Assembly: GCA_030530215.1 (NCBI GenBank)
Contig: JAUMVJ010000011.1
Coordinates: forward strand, 1-60,234
Reading direction: 5' to 3'
DNA: 60,234 nt
From: Coriobacteriia bacterium
GTDB lineage: Bacteria > Actinomycetota > Coriobacteriia > Coriobacteriales > Eggerthellaceae
A program made the position numbers and the translations under genes. Positions 8,362-17,254 of this stretch are shown here, in pieces. Numbering within the stretch: the stretch's first letter is position 1; each line of letters opens with the position of its first letter. The notes beneath the pieces were generated by a model. That model ran no database searches. It was not told where the DNA came from and saw only the letters and a program-made list of their open reading frames with translations.

Positions 8362-9469
8362 AGATTGCCTTTCTTATCGTAAACAACAGCACATCGATGC
8401 ATGTTTCGGGGGATACATTATAACGAATGGCCTCATCGGCCTTTTGGGTCTGACGCAGTGCCTCCATCAGCAATGCCGGGGTGGCATTTTGGGCAACGAG
8501 CCTGATGGAGTCGATTTCGTCAACGTTGACCACGCGCTCGGGCGCACCCGAGACCACCATCAAAACATCACGCAGCCACGAACGGATGATCGAGGTCATC
8601 TGACCCAAGGACTGCACCGTGGCGGCAGAAAGGGCGCGCTTGTTGCGCGCCTCGAGCTGCTTGAGCGCAGATGCCGCCAAAAATTCCTGCGAGTCGGCCA
8701 ATTCCTCGGCTTGGGCGGTGCGCACCTCGTCGAGCGGGGCCTTTGCACGCTCCAGCAGGTCTTGGGCGTACTCAAGAACGTCGCGCTCGTCGGATTGCGG
8801 GAGCAAGCGCAGCACTTCCATGATGCGCGACCTAAATGACATGCGCTCGGAAGAGGAAGCGAAGGCGATGGCCTTGGTAAGCGAGCCGTCGCAGGCCTCG
8901 ATGGCGATCCGGGCGCGCTCGCCCGAAACGCCGGTGTTCTGGGACAAGATGCCCGCCGCCTCGCTTGCGGGGATGTGCCTGAAAGGCACCACCTGGCAAC
9001 GCGATACCAGCGTGGGCAGCACCCCTTCGCGGGTGCGACCCAGCAAGATAAAGGTGATGGGGCCTTCGGGTTCCTCGAGCGTTTTAAGAAAGGCGTTGGC
9101 GGCCTGCACCCCCAGCTGATCCACGCGATCGAGGATATAGACCTTGTGTTTGGCGCGGATGGGCGCCATGCTTGCATCCGCCACGATCTCGCGAACCTGT
9201 TCAACCAGGTAGCCGTGAGCGCCGGCAGGTGCGTAGTAGCACACGTCCGGATGGTTGCGACGCTTCACGCGCCTGCATTCGTCGCAGGTGCCGCAGCCCT
9301 TTTTCGCGCAAATGATGGCCTGGGCAAAAGCGTAAGCCGCCGCCGTCTTGTTGGAACCGGCCGGACCGGTGAACAAGTAGGCGTGGCTTACACGATTGTG
9401 CTCGATGGTGGAGCGCAGGAATTCCCTGACCTGCGGCTGCCCTAGAATCCCCTCGAAAACATCGGCCAT
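8339..9469 (-). CDS. holB: DNA polymerase III subunit delta prime
   Basis: A 376-residue clamp-loader AAA+ subunit. Residues 35-42 (GPAGSNKT) are a P-loop in which the usual Gly before Lys is Asn; C54, C59, C62 and C65 form the small zinc module (CAKKGCGTCDEC). The VYILDRVDQLGVQAANAFLKTLEEP segment is the Walker B/SRC-adjacent region typical of delta prime. The gene starts 8 bases after tmk and overlaps ricT at its end, so tmk-holB-ricT look translationally coupled. Confidence 0.92.
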   Translation of the reverse strand: MADVFEGILGQPQVREFLRSTIEHNRVSHAYLFTGPAGSNKTAAAYAFAQAIICAKKGCGTCDECRRVKRRNHPDVCYYAPAGAHGYLVEQVREIVADASMAPIRAKHKVYILDRVDQLGVQAANAFLKTLEEPEGPITFILLGRTREGVLPTLVSRCQVVPFRHIPASEAAGILSQNTGVSGERARIAIEACDGSLTKAIAFASSSERMSFRSRIMEVLRLLPQSDERDVLEYAQDLLERAKAPLDEVRTAQAEELADSQEFLAASALKQLEARNKRALSAATVQSLGQMTSIIRSWLRDVLMVVSGAPERVVNVDEIDSIRLVAQNATPALLMEALRQTQKADEAIRYNVSPETCIDVLLFTIRKAIYGSGCSY

Positions 9470-9477
9470 GGAAAGCC

Positions 9478-10221
9478 TTAGCCTTCCAGCGGGATGGAGG
9501 CCTTGACGTCGGTGTTGCGAAGCAAGATAGGCTCGAAGAAATCGGGAGCCCAGACGTTGGAATCCTCGCCCCAGCCGAAGATGTCCTTCAACTCGAAGAA
9601 GATCAGGCGGGCGGTTTCGTCCTTAGGGCCGGCCGAGGAAACAACGCGGATGCGCTCGGGGTTCTCGGCGGCGATGCGTGCGAAGCCGTTGTTGACGCGC
9701 GCATGGAAATCGGCGCCCGCCTGCTCAAGTCTGTCGGCGTTACCGTGATGGGTAGCGCGCTCAAGCCCTTCTTCCACCGAGGTCTCGGAAGTAAGAAGGA
9801 TGGTGCGGCAAGGATGGACTCCCTGACACGCAAAGGCGTTAGCCTGGCGCACAAAGGAATCGGACAGGCCGCGGCCATGCACCTGGTAGGCGATGGTGGA
9901 GTCGTAGAAGCGGTCGAGCAAAACCACCGCACCGCGCGCAAGCGCAGGGATGATGGTCTCCTTGACAATCTGGGCACGGGCAGCCTCGTAGATCAAAAGC
10001 TCAGCCTCGTCGGACATGGCCGAGTTGCCGGGATTGAGCACGATTTCGCGCAGCTGCTCGCCAATGGCGGTGCCGCCGGGCTCGCGCAGACACAAGACCT
10101 CATGACCCATGGCGCGCAGGCACGTAGCAAGGAAGGTGATGTGCGTGGTTTTACCCGCGCCCTCCCCTCCTTCAAAGGTGATAAGGATGCCGGGGCCTAT
10201 TTTCTCGTTAACGGAACTCAC
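9478..10221 (-). CDS. tmk: Thymidylate kinase
   Basis: Phosphorylates dTMP to dTDP. The 247-residue product shows the P-loop GGEGAGKT (18-25), the REPGGTAIGE motif and VVLLDRFYDSTIAYQ with the DR pair. It exceeds the usual 205-215 residues by a C-terminal segment of about 30 (from GWGEDSNVWAPDF) that I cannot assign. GTG start with GGAGG 11 bases upstream, located in the end of the fumarase beta gene. Together with thyX elsewhere in the window it serves dTTP supply. Confidence 0.93.
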   Translation of the reverse strand: MSSVNEKIGPGILITFEGGEGAGKTTHITFLATCLRAMGHEVLCLREPGGTAIGEQLREIVLNPGNSAMSDEAELLIYEAARAQIVKETIIPALARGAVVLLDRFYDSTIAYQVHGRGLSDSFVRQANAFACQGVHPCRTILLTSETSVEEGLERATHHGNADRLEQAGADFHARVNNGFARIAAENPERIRVVSSAGPKDETARLIFFELKDIFGWGEDSNVWAPDFFEPILLRNTDVKASIPLEG

Positions 10222-10227
10222 GGATGC

Positions 10228-10764
10228 TTAAGCCTCCAGCGCGTAGATGTCGTTGCCCTGAACGTCGATGCCAACAAACACAGGCAGGTCCTTGACCTCG
10301 ATGCGGCGCAGAGCCTCAGGGCCCAGGTCGTCGTAGGCAACAACCTCTTCGGAAACGACGCACTGAGCCATCAGGGCTGCAGCCTCGCCGGTTGCAACAA
10401 AGTAAACCGAGGAATATTCCTTGCAAGCCTTATGCACTTCTTCGGAACGAGGGCCCATGCCGATAGTGGCGGTAAGGCCCTTGGCAAGAAGCGTTGGGGT
10501 AGCGAAGTCCATACGAGATGCCACCGTGGGCCCGATGGCGCCTATCAGGCGACCAGCCTTAGCAGGCGTAGGAGCCGAATAGAAGATGGTCTGACCGGAA
10601 AGCCCATAAGGAAGAGAAGTGGCCTTGGAAGCCTCCTCGAGCAAGCGGGCGTGACCCTTGTCGCGCAAAACGTATACGACGCCCGAAAGCAGGCAGGCGT
10701 CGCCGGCTTTAAGCTCACGAGCCTCGGCCTTGCTCAAGGGGAGCTGAATCTGCTTAAAGTTCAA
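10228..10764 (-). CDS. Class I fumarate hydratase, beta subunit
   Basis: A 178-residue C-terminal-domain subunit of the iron-sulfur (class I) fumarase/tartrate dehydratase family: LSGVVYVLRDKGHARL, the GPTVASRMD motif and TIGMGPRS are family marks. With the alpha subunit it interconverts fumarate and malate. The TTG start overlaps the alpha stop by 11 bases and has a perfect AGGAGG 7 bases upstream inside alpha, an arrangement that favours equal synthesis. L-tartrate dehydratase is a less likely alternative specificity. Confidence 0.9.
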   Translation of the reverse strand: MNFKQIQLPLSKAEARELKAGDACLLSGVVYVLRDKGHARLLEEASKATSLPYGLSGQTIFYSAPTPAKAGRLIGAIGPTVASRMDFATPTLLAKGLTATIGMGPRSEEVHKACKEYSSVYFVATGEAAALMAQCVVSEEVVAYDDLGPEALRRIEVKDLPVFVGIDVQGNDIYALEA

Positions 10765-11596
10765 CGGTAATCCTCCTCATGGCAGAGCCGTTCAGGTTAA
10801 CGGCAACGGGAAGCGAAGAGATGTGGCAGGGGGCGCACATAACGCGGACGGCAAGAGCCGTGGTGTCGCCGCCCAAGCCAGCAGGACCGATGCCCGTAGC
10901 GTTGATGGCAGCCAAAAGCTCCTGCTCAAGCTCCTCCCATTCGGGATGAGCGGAAGGAACGTCGAAGGGACGCATAAGAGCGCGCTTGGCCAAGGTGCCT
11001 ACCTTGTCGAAGGTAAGGCCCACGCCAACGCCCACAACCAAAGGCGCGCAGGCGTTTGCGGCCTGGTCGCGCACGCAGTCCAAAACGGCGTCGATGACGC
11101 CCTGCTTGCCGTCGTTGGGGTTAAGCATAACCACACGGCTTGCATTGTCGGAGCCGCCGTCCTTGAGCATCAGCTGCAAGCGAGCGCCGGGACGATCGGT
11201 ATAGTGCATCTCGCGGATAACCGGGGCGTTGTTGCCGGTGTTGGCGCGATCGAAAAGAGCATCACGCACGATGGAATTGCGCAGACGAGCGCTCTTGGAG
11301 GCGCTGGCCATGGCCTCGTTCACACCGATGAAGACGTCGCCATCGAGCTCCACGTCGGGGCCAACCTCAAGGCAGGCCCAAAGAGCGCCGGTGTCCTGGC
11401 TGATGGGCACATGGTCTTCACGGGCGAGGTCGGCGTTGCGCACAAGCTGGTCGAGAATAAAACGACCACGCTCGGAGCTTTCGTTATCGCGCGCGGCAAC
11501 CAAGGCATCGTAAACGTCCTTGGGCAGCACGGCGGCCAAGTGCGGAACGTTCATCAGGACCGCACTTGAGATGTCGTATGAATTGATAGTCCTCAT
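10754..11596 (-). CDS. Class I fumarate hydratase, alpha subunit
   Basis: A 280-residue N-terminal-domain subunit of the oxygen-sensitive [4Fe-4S] fumarase. SQDTGALWACLEVG, APVIREMHYTDRPGA, ACAPLVVGVGVGLTFDK and VMCAPCHISSLPVAVN supply the conserved cysteines and substrate-binding segments. Acts in the reductive or oxidative branch of the C4-acid pathway. ATG at 11596 is preferred to the in-frame TTG at 11602. It follows topA by about 90 bases. Confidence 0.9.
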   Translation of the reverse strand: MRTINSYDISSAVLMNVPHLAAVLPKDVYDALVAARDNESSERGRFILDQLVRNADLAREDHVPISQDTGALWACLEVGPDVELDGDVFIGVNEAMASASKSARLRNSIVRDALFDRANTGNNAPVIREMHYTDRPGARLQLMLKDGGSDNASRVVMLNPNDGKQGVIDAVLDCVRDQAANACAPLVVGVGVGLTFDKVGTLAKRALMRPFDVPSAHPEWEELEQELLAAINATGIGPAGLGGDTTALAVRVMCAPCHISSLPVAVNLNGSAMRRITVEL

Positions 11597-11685
11597 AGGC
11601 AACTCGTTTCTTGTTTAACAGGAGCTTTGACCACTGAAGGCCAGGCTGCAACCCGCCGCCGCAGCGACAAGGCTTTCCCTTTATT

Positions 11686-14280
11686 CTACTTCTTGGAAGG
11701 CGACTTACCAGTTTCCTTTTTGTCAGAGGAAGCCTGCTTGCCCGCCGATTTAGCGCTTGGCTTGGATGTGGATTTTGAAGCCGTTTTGCGCGTGGTCTTC
11801 TTTGCGCCCTTTGCGCCGGACTTCTTGGCGGCGGCACGGGCTGCCTTTTCCTCGGCGGCGCGCGCCTTGCCCGGGCAATCGAAGTTGGGGCAGAGCTTCC
11901 AAGGACCGCGGTTGGTGGTGACGATGACCATCGGGGCGCCGCAATCCTCGCAGGTCTCCTGCGTGGCAGTTAGGGCGCCGTACTGCGGCAGCGGGTAACC
12001 GACGCCACACTCGTCGTAGTTCTCGCAGCGGATGAAGCGCTTGAGCGTGCGCGGGTTCTTGTGCGCAACCAAGTTGAAGGTCTTGCCGGTAGCTTTGCAG
12101 GTGGGGCACTCGCCCACAACCACGTCGGGCTCTTTGTTCGTCTCGCATTCGGGGTCGATGCATAAAATGCGGGGCTTGCTGCGGAAGGCCGTGACCTTGA
12201 TTTGGGGCATGCCGCAGACGGGGCAAGGCTCTTGCTGGGCTTCCACCTTACCCTTGGGCAGCGGGTAGGTGACGTCGCAGTCGGGCCAGTCGGAGCAACC
12301 GATGAACATCGAGCGCGTTTTGTTGGAGGTGCGCAGCTGCAGATCTTTGCCGCACTTGGGGCAGGGGCCCACGTAAGCGTCGGCGGCAACGGCGTCGGCC
12401 AGGGCGTCCTTTACCTCTTCCTGATGAGGAATCAGGTTGTCGAGCTCGTGCGAGAGCATGTCGCGCGAGTGGGTGACAACATCAACCTTAGCGCTTTCGC
12501 CCTTGGCGATGCTTGTCATCTGAGACTCAAGATCGGCGGTCATATCGGGGCTGGTGATGTGCGGGGCGAACTTGCCCAGCGCATCGATAACCGCAATGCC
12601 AAGCTGCGAGGGCTCGATCGGGTCGTTTTGAACATACTTGACCGCGTACAAGCGCTCGATGATGGAGTGGCGCGTGGACTTGGTGCCCAGGCCAAGTTTT
12701 TCCATTTCCTGGATGAGGCGGCCCTGCGAATAGCGCGCGGGAGGCTTGGTTTGATCTTTGGTCTTGGTGGCGCCGTCGAAGTTAAGCGTCTCACCCTCGG
12801 AAAGCGCGGGAAGCTGCTCGTCCTTCTTCAGGCCGTAAGGGTAGATGGCCCTAAAGCCCGGCTCCACCAAAACGTCGCCCTTCACCACGAAGGGCTCGGT
12901 GTTCACGTCGAGCGTGAGCTTGGTGCCCTCGACGGTGGCAGCCCCCGAAAGCGTTGCCATAAAGCGGCGGGCGATCAGGTTGTAGAGCTTGAACTCGGCA
13001 GGAGGCAAAATCTCGGGCGATGCCATGTTGGTGGGATGGATGGGCGGATGGTCCGTCGTCTCGGTTTTGCCGCGCGTGGCATGAAGCTTGTCTTGCGCCA
13101 AAAGCTTGTTGGCGTACTCGCGGTAGGCGGGGTTGCCCGAGATGCGCTTCAGGATGTCGCGCAAGTCGAGTGACGAAGGATACACCGTGTTATCAACGCG
13201 CGGATAGGAAATGTAGCCGTCCATGTAGAGGCTCTCGGCCAGGCGCATGGTGCGCGCAGGGCTGATGCCCTCGGCCGAGGCGGCAGCCATCAAGCTTGTG
13301 GTGTTGAAGGGCACGGGAGGCTGAACCTTGCGGCTGCGCTTCTCGATGGAGGTGACGGTCGCCGAGCTTTGTCCCTCAACCGTGGACATGACCGCATCGG
13401 CTTCGGCTTCCTTCTTGAAGCGCGCGGTGGCGTGCGGGGCCGAGAACTCGTGGCCTTTATGGTTGAAGGCGCCCTTGATGGTCCAGTAATCCTCGGGAAC
13501 AAAGGCCATGCGTTCGCGCTCCTTGGCGACGATGAGCGCCAGGGTAGGAGTTTGCACGCGGCCGGAACTGCGCACGTTGCCGTAGCCGGCGAACTTCACG
13601 ATGGTAAGGTAGCGCGTAAGGACAGCGCCCCAGATAAGGTCGATATCTTGGCGCGACTCGCCGGCCTGCGCCAAGTTGACGTCAAGCTGGTCGAGGTTGC
13701 TAAAGGCGCGGTTGATCTCTTCTTTGGTGATGGCAGAGTAGCGTGCGCGCGAAACAGGCGCAGTGGTGTTTACCTCTTTAACCATGGCCAACGCATCCGA
13801 GCCGATGAGCTCGCCTTCACGGTCGAAGTCGGTTGCGATGACGATGGAATCAGCCTTCTTGGCCAGGTTCTTCAAGGAACGGATGAGGTCCTTTTCCTTG
13901 GGCTTTTTTTGGATGGGAGCGTAAACCAGGTACGGCAACGCCTCCATCTTCCAGGCAGAAAGCGCGATGCCGTCCTCGGTGTAGGGCTTGCGCTTGCGCT
14001 TGTAGGGAGGTTTTTCCAGGTTGGCGGGAATATTGGCCTCAACCACTTCGCCGTCTTCGGTAACGCCGCGCCAACCGCCGCGCTTCTTATATACCAGGTT
14101 AGGAACAAAATCGGGCTCCAAGATGTGGCCACGCAGACCGATGGTCACCCAATCTTCGCCGTCTTTCTGAAAGCGATAGACCGGCGTTGAATATACTTTG
14201 TCAGCTTTGGCCTTGGTGGCCCCCAAGAGCTCGGCGATGCGCTGAGCTGCAATGTTTTTCTCTGTGATAACGAGCTTCAC
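11686..14280 (-). CDS. topA: DNA topoisomerase I, archaeal-like type IA
   Basis: An 864-residue type IA topoisomerase that relaxes negative supercoils. Toprim start KLVITEKNIAAQRIAELLG, acidic DxDxE triad D151-D153-E155 in ATDFDREGELIG, catalytic Y359 in GYISYPRVDNTVYP, and HPPIHPT. The active-site wording and toprim resemble archaeal TopA more than the usual bacterial form (TYMRTDS). In the normally RTD active-site motif the Thr is Val (V362). Residues about 640-810 hold four Cys4 zinc ribbons (the first CPKCGKDLQL...CSDWPDC), followed by a Lys/Ala/Ser tail of about 55 residues. GTG start with AAAGGGG 7 bases upstream. Confidence 0.95.
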   Translation of the reverse strand: MKLVITEKNIAAQRIAELLGATKAKADKVYSTPVYRFQKDGEDWVTIGLRGHILEPDFVPNLVYKKRGGWRGVTEDGEVVEANIPANLEKPPYKRKRKPYTEDGIALSAWKMEALPYLVYAPIQKKPKEKDLIRSLKNLAKKADSIVIATDFDREGELIGSDALAMVKEVNTTAPVSRARYSAITKEEINRAFSNLDQLDVNLAQAGESRQDIDLIWGAVLTRYLTIVKFAGYGNVRSSGRVQTPTLALIVAKERERMAFVPEDYWTIKGAFNHKGHEFSAPHATARFKKEAEADAVMSTVEGQSSATVTSIEKRSRKVQPPVPFNTTSLMAAASAEGISPARTMRLAESLYMDGYISYPRVDNTVYPSSLDLRDILKRISGNPAYREYANKLLAQDKLHATRGKTETTDHPPIHPTNMASPEILPPAEFKLYNLIARRFMATLSGAATVEGTKLTLDVNTEPFVVKGDVLVEPGFRAIYPYGLKKDEQLPALSEGETLNFDGATKTKDQTKPPARYSQGRLIQEMEKLGLGTKSTRHSIIERLYAVKYVQNDPIEPSQLGIAVIDALGKFAPHITSPDMTADLESQMTSIAKGESAKVDVVTHSRDMLSHELDNLIPHQEEVKDALADAVAADAYVGPCPKCGKDLQLRTSNKTRSMFIGCSDWPDCDVTYPLPKGKVEAQQEPCPVCGMPQIKVTAFRSKPRILCIDPECETNKEPDVVVGECPTCKATGKTFNLVAHKNPRTLKRFIRCENYDECGVGYPLPQYGALTATQETCEDCGAPMVIVTTNRGPWKLCPNFDCPGKARAAEEKAARAAAKKSGAKGAKKTTRKTASKSTSKPSAKSAGKQASSDKKETGKSPSKK

Positions 14281-14318
14281 ACGATGCCCCTTTCATGAGA
14301 TTTTACGTGCGTGGGGAT

Positions 14319-14335
14319 GAAGGCGAATCGCCTTC
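14319..14335 (-). promoter_or_regulatory. Perfect inverted repeat in topA leader
   Basis: GAAGGCGA and TCGCCTTC flank a single base about 40 bases upstream of the topA GTG. It would form a hairpin in the leader or serve as a dyad operator. No T tract follows, so it is not a terminator. Function unknown. Confidence 0.4.
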
Positions 14336-14407
14336 GGGGCATCCGTTCGGCGGCGCCTTGGGTCGATAGGATACACGAACAGCCTGTGAAGGCTAGAGCA
14401 AAACAGA

Positions 14408-14446
14408 AAATCAGCCGCCCTCCCTATAAAGGAGAGCGGCTGATTT
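14408..14446 (-). terminator. Intrinsic terminator of the Ig-like protein gene
   Basis: An 11-bp outer stem AAATCAGCCGC/GCGGCTGATTT plus an inner 4-bp stem after one mismatch, followed on the minus strand by TTCTGTTTTG, 36 bases after the stop at 14482. Confidence 0.8.
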
Positions 14447-14481
14447 GAACATGTAAAAGCGAATGAGCGAGAGCTTAAATC

Positions 14482-15906
14482 CTACAGCTTAACCTTCAGC
14501 CAAACGGTCTTGGAGGTTGCCTTGTAGTTACCTGTAGCGGCGGCCGTTACGCGAATCTTAGCCTTGTAGGTACCGTGGGAGGTGCCCTTCTTGATCATCA
14601 GACGGCAGGAAGTGGAGCCGTTGACCTTCAAGCGCGAAGAACCGCCGATCTTCTTGAAGGTTACCTTGCCCTTGGCGCCCTTCACCTTGTACTTGGCGGT
14701 TGCATGGTTGCCCGCCTGAATGGAAACGTAGCTTTCCTTCTTAACGGAAGTGTCAACCGTGAAGCTTTGGGCGATGCGGTTGATGGTAAAGGTCTTGGTG
14801 ATGGTGCCCTCATAGTTGTTACCCTTGCCGGTAAGGATGACCTTGGCGGTGCCGGCGTTCAGGTTATTGAAGTAGGAAATATTGTAGTCGCCAGTCACGC
14901 CGGACAACACTTCAGGCTTGCGATAAGTTCCGTTGTAATCGATCGAGGTGTAGCTAAGCTTCGGGGTGCCCGAGATTTTAGCTTTTTTAATGGTGAAGCT
15001 CACGGTTTTGCTACCGCTGAAACCCTCGGCGGAAACCGTAATAGAGTGGATGCCGGCATTGGTAGCGGTTCCCATCTTGATCTGAGTGACGGACTCGCCG
15101 CAATAGTTAAGTTTCACGCTGGGATTTTGAGCTTTACCGTTGTAGGTTGCAGCACCGATTTCACCTGCCACGGAAGCATAGCCCATGTTCCACTTGCCAT
15201 CCGTCTTCACGTCCTTAACCTTGATGGAAGTGATGACGAGAGCCCTGGTCTCGTCTTTATAGCTGGACAGCTTCGTGTAATCGACGAACAAGGCGGGGCA
15301 GAAGCGGGTGTTGGTATCGGGGTGCTCATTCAGGTAGGCGAGGTTCGCCTTCTCGGCGTTACCCTTCGCGGCTGACGATTCATCGCTTACCTTAGCGGCA
15401 AACTTCAGAGCGATGCGAGCATCGGCGGCCAGCCATTCTTCCTTGGTGCAAGTCATGCTGCCGCTCACGCGCTCGGGATCATCGGTTTTTTTATCATTGA
15501 TCGTGATTTCTTTTGCGGACTCCTTGCTCAGCCAATAGCCCTCGACTGTGATTTGGTCGTTGCTGTCAGCGAAAGCAAAAGCCTTGGAGAACGGTGCCGA
15601 AAGATTGGTTGTATGGTAAACCGAATAGGTCTTAACATCGCTTCCGTCGAGGCCGGCAATATCGTATCGATGCGTTACGGCCGTGGTTTCATTTTTTGTT
15701 TTGAATTCGCTTTGAAGATCGGAAAAGCTGTAGTCCTTCTCGGTAGTGGTATTCACCTTATCGGAGGCCAATACAAGCTTATAGGGCTTAGCTGTATCAT
15801 CCGCAAAAGCCTGAGTAGCTGTGGCACATGCCAGCGTGAAGAGCAGGGTAAGCGCGAAAGCGCCAAGGGCAAAAGCCTTACCTGTTGAACGTGCAGAAGA
15901 AGTCAT
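14482..15906 (-). CDS. Secreted Ig-like repeat protein
   Basis: A 474-residue exported protein. It starts with a type I signal peptide (charged SARSTGK, a hydrophobic stretch, then ATQAFADD cleavage). The N-terminal half (about 40-225) is not recognised. The second half carries repeated beta-rich segments such as VTGDYNISYFNNLNAGTAKV and GKGNNYEGTITKTFTI, matching the MBG/Ig-like surface repeats frequent in coriobacterial secreted proteins, and ends in a Lys/Thr-rich domain. No LPXTG or transmembrane anchor. ATG at 15906 is chosen because AAAGGA lies 8 bases upstream; the ATG at 15924 lies before that site. Likely cell-surface or matrix protein (inference). Confidence 0.75.
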   Translation of the reverse strand: MTSSARSTGKAFALGAFALTLLFTLACATATQAFADDTAKPYKLVLASDKVNTTTEKDYSFSDLQSEFKTKNETTAVTHRYDIAGLDGSDVKTYSVYHTTNLSAPFSKAFAFADSNDQITVEGYWLSKESAKEITINDKKTDDPERVSGSMTCTKEEWLAADARIALKFAAKVSDESSAAKGNAEKANLAYLNEHPDTNTRFCPALFVDYTKLSSYKDETRALVITSIKVKDVKTDGKWNMGYASVAGEIGAATYNGKAQNPSVKLNYCGESVTQIKMGTATNAGIHSITVSAEGFSGSKTVSFTIKKAKISGTPKLSYTSIDYNGTYRKPEVLSGVTGDYNISYFNNLNAGTAKVILTGKGNNYEGTITKTFTINRIAQSFTVDTSVKKESYVSIQAGNHATAKYKVKGAKGKVTFKKIGGSSRLKVNGSTSCRLMIKKGTSHGTYKAKIRVTAAATGNYKATSKTVWLKVKL

Positions 15907-16018
15907 GAAATGTCCTTTCGGCATATGCCAAGACCAACAATTTCTTACGATTGTTTCAAGTAACTTTCAGATTATACCGCTAACGCCTGCAGCTTAACAG
16001 CTAAAAAAGCGCCGAAGC

Positions 16019-17254
16019 TTAGCCTCTGCACTCCTGCGCCATAACGGCCTTGGTTGCAGCGATAGCGCATTCGAGCATGCCATCGTCGGGCTCGTTGGTG
16101 GTAAGGCGCTGCATCTGCATACCTGGCCACAGCACGATCTTGACCAAGGGTTTTTCAGGGTTGGAGCCCGCCCATTTGACAGTGACCTCGTAGGTGATGC
16201 CGGCAATGAGCGGCATAAACACGATACGAACGACAACCACCAGGATGAACTTGAGGATGGAATCGCTTATCCCCCAAGCCACGATGAGCTTGTCCACTGG
16301 AATGATCGTGTATACCAAGATGGCCAAGATCATCACCATCACCAAAAACGCAGTGCCGCAGCGCACATGCAAGCGCGGGAAGCTGCGTGCGTTTTCGGGA
16401 GTAAGCTCCAAGCCGTGCTCCAGGCAGTGGATGGTTTTGTGCTCGGCTCCGTGATAGGCAAACATACGCTTGATGTCGGGCATCAAGCTGATAAGCCAGA
16501 TGTAGGCCACGAACACCGCCACGCGCAGCACGCCGTCAAGGATGTTCCACGCAAGAGGGTTGCTGTCGTAGTCGCCCACCAGCAGGTTGGAAATAAGGGC
16601 CGGCAACAAAATGAACAAGGCAACGCCCAAAGCCACGCCGAGCACCATCGAGATGCCCATCTCGGCCTTGCCAAAAAAACCACCTTCGTCGGCTTCTGGC
16701 TTTTTGGCGGAAGGCTCCGCGCCTTCTGGCTTTTTGGCGGCGCTTGAGCTGCTAGCGGCCTCGGCTGGCAAAACGCACTTGTTGGCTTCCCCATTCCCTA
16801 CGGGCGCCTGAGGGCCTGAAGGCTTTGTGCCCTCGCCCGCCTGCTCGAAAACATAATGCCCGCCCTCATCGGGACAAGGGATATCGCTTTGCCCAGGCTT
16901 GGTCGGGCTCGATGCAAGGGGGGCACCCTGCGCAGAGCGCTTCTGTAACTCGGCGTAGGTATAGCCCTCTTGGTCGTAGGCGTTATTCGCCGCAGCCTCA
17001 AGCGCCTTAAAACCCAAAACAAGAGAATCGACGAAAGCCACGCAACCGCGCACCAAAGGCCAAGACATCCAGGAAGGACGCTCTTTCTTGGACAAGGGGC
17101 TTTCCTCAACGTAAATGGAACCATCGGGCTTGCGAATAGCGGCGGCCCAGCCGATCTTTCCGCGCATCATCACGCCCTCGATCAGGGCCTGGCCGCCAAT
17201 ATGAGTTTTATTCTCACCGTCTTCCGCGAAAGCGCGGCGTGTTTCGGAGGGCAT
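16019..17254 (-). CDS. YqhQ-like DUF1385 membrane protein
   Basis: A 411-residue protein of the DUF1385/COG3872 family of unknown function. IGGQALIEGVMMRGKIGWA opens the conserved domain; MFAYHGAEHKTIHCLEHG with several His residues and LPRLHVRCGTAFLVMV-like helices follow, with about four membrane segments. Between the first domain and the helices an Ala/Pro/Glu/Ser-rich insertion of about 100 residues (roughly residues 100-200) is present that family members usually lack. ATG at 17254 overlaps the thyX stop as TAATG, so translation is probably coupled; the longer ORF start at 17311 would run back into thyX. Confidence 0.85.
   Translation of the reverse strand: MPSETRRAFAEDGENKTHIGGQALIEGVMMRGKIGWAAAIRKPDGSIYVEESPLSKKERPSWMSWPLVRGCVAFVDSLVLGFKALEAAANNAYDQEGYTYAELQKRSAQGAPLASSPTKPGQSDIPCPDEGGHYVFEQAGEGTKPSGPQAPVGNGEANKCVLPAEAASSSSAAKKPEGAEPSAKKPEADEGGFFGKAEMGISMVLGVALGVALFILLPALISNLLVGDYDSNPLAWNILDGVLRVAVFVAYIWLISLMPDIKRMFAYHGAEHKTIHCLEHGLELTPENARSFPRLHVRCGTAFLVMVMILAILVYTIIPVDKLIVAWGISDSILKFILVVVVRIVFMPLIAGITYEVTVKWAGSNPEKPLVKIVLWPGMQMQRLTTNEPDDGMLECAIAATKAVMAQECRG
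16693..16740. repeat. 18-bp direct repeat inside yqhQ-like gene
   Basis: CTTCTGGCTTTTTGGCGG occurs at 16693-16710 and again at 16723-16740, a 30-bp period. In the protein it encodes the duplicated SAAKKPEGAEPSAKKPEAD segment in the disordered insertion, a mark of recent tandem duplication. Confidence 0.85.

Noticed and set aside
9703..10770. 355-codon plus-strand frame over tmk and the fumarase beta gene
   Set aside because: Covers two well-recognised minus-strand genes and shows no domain.
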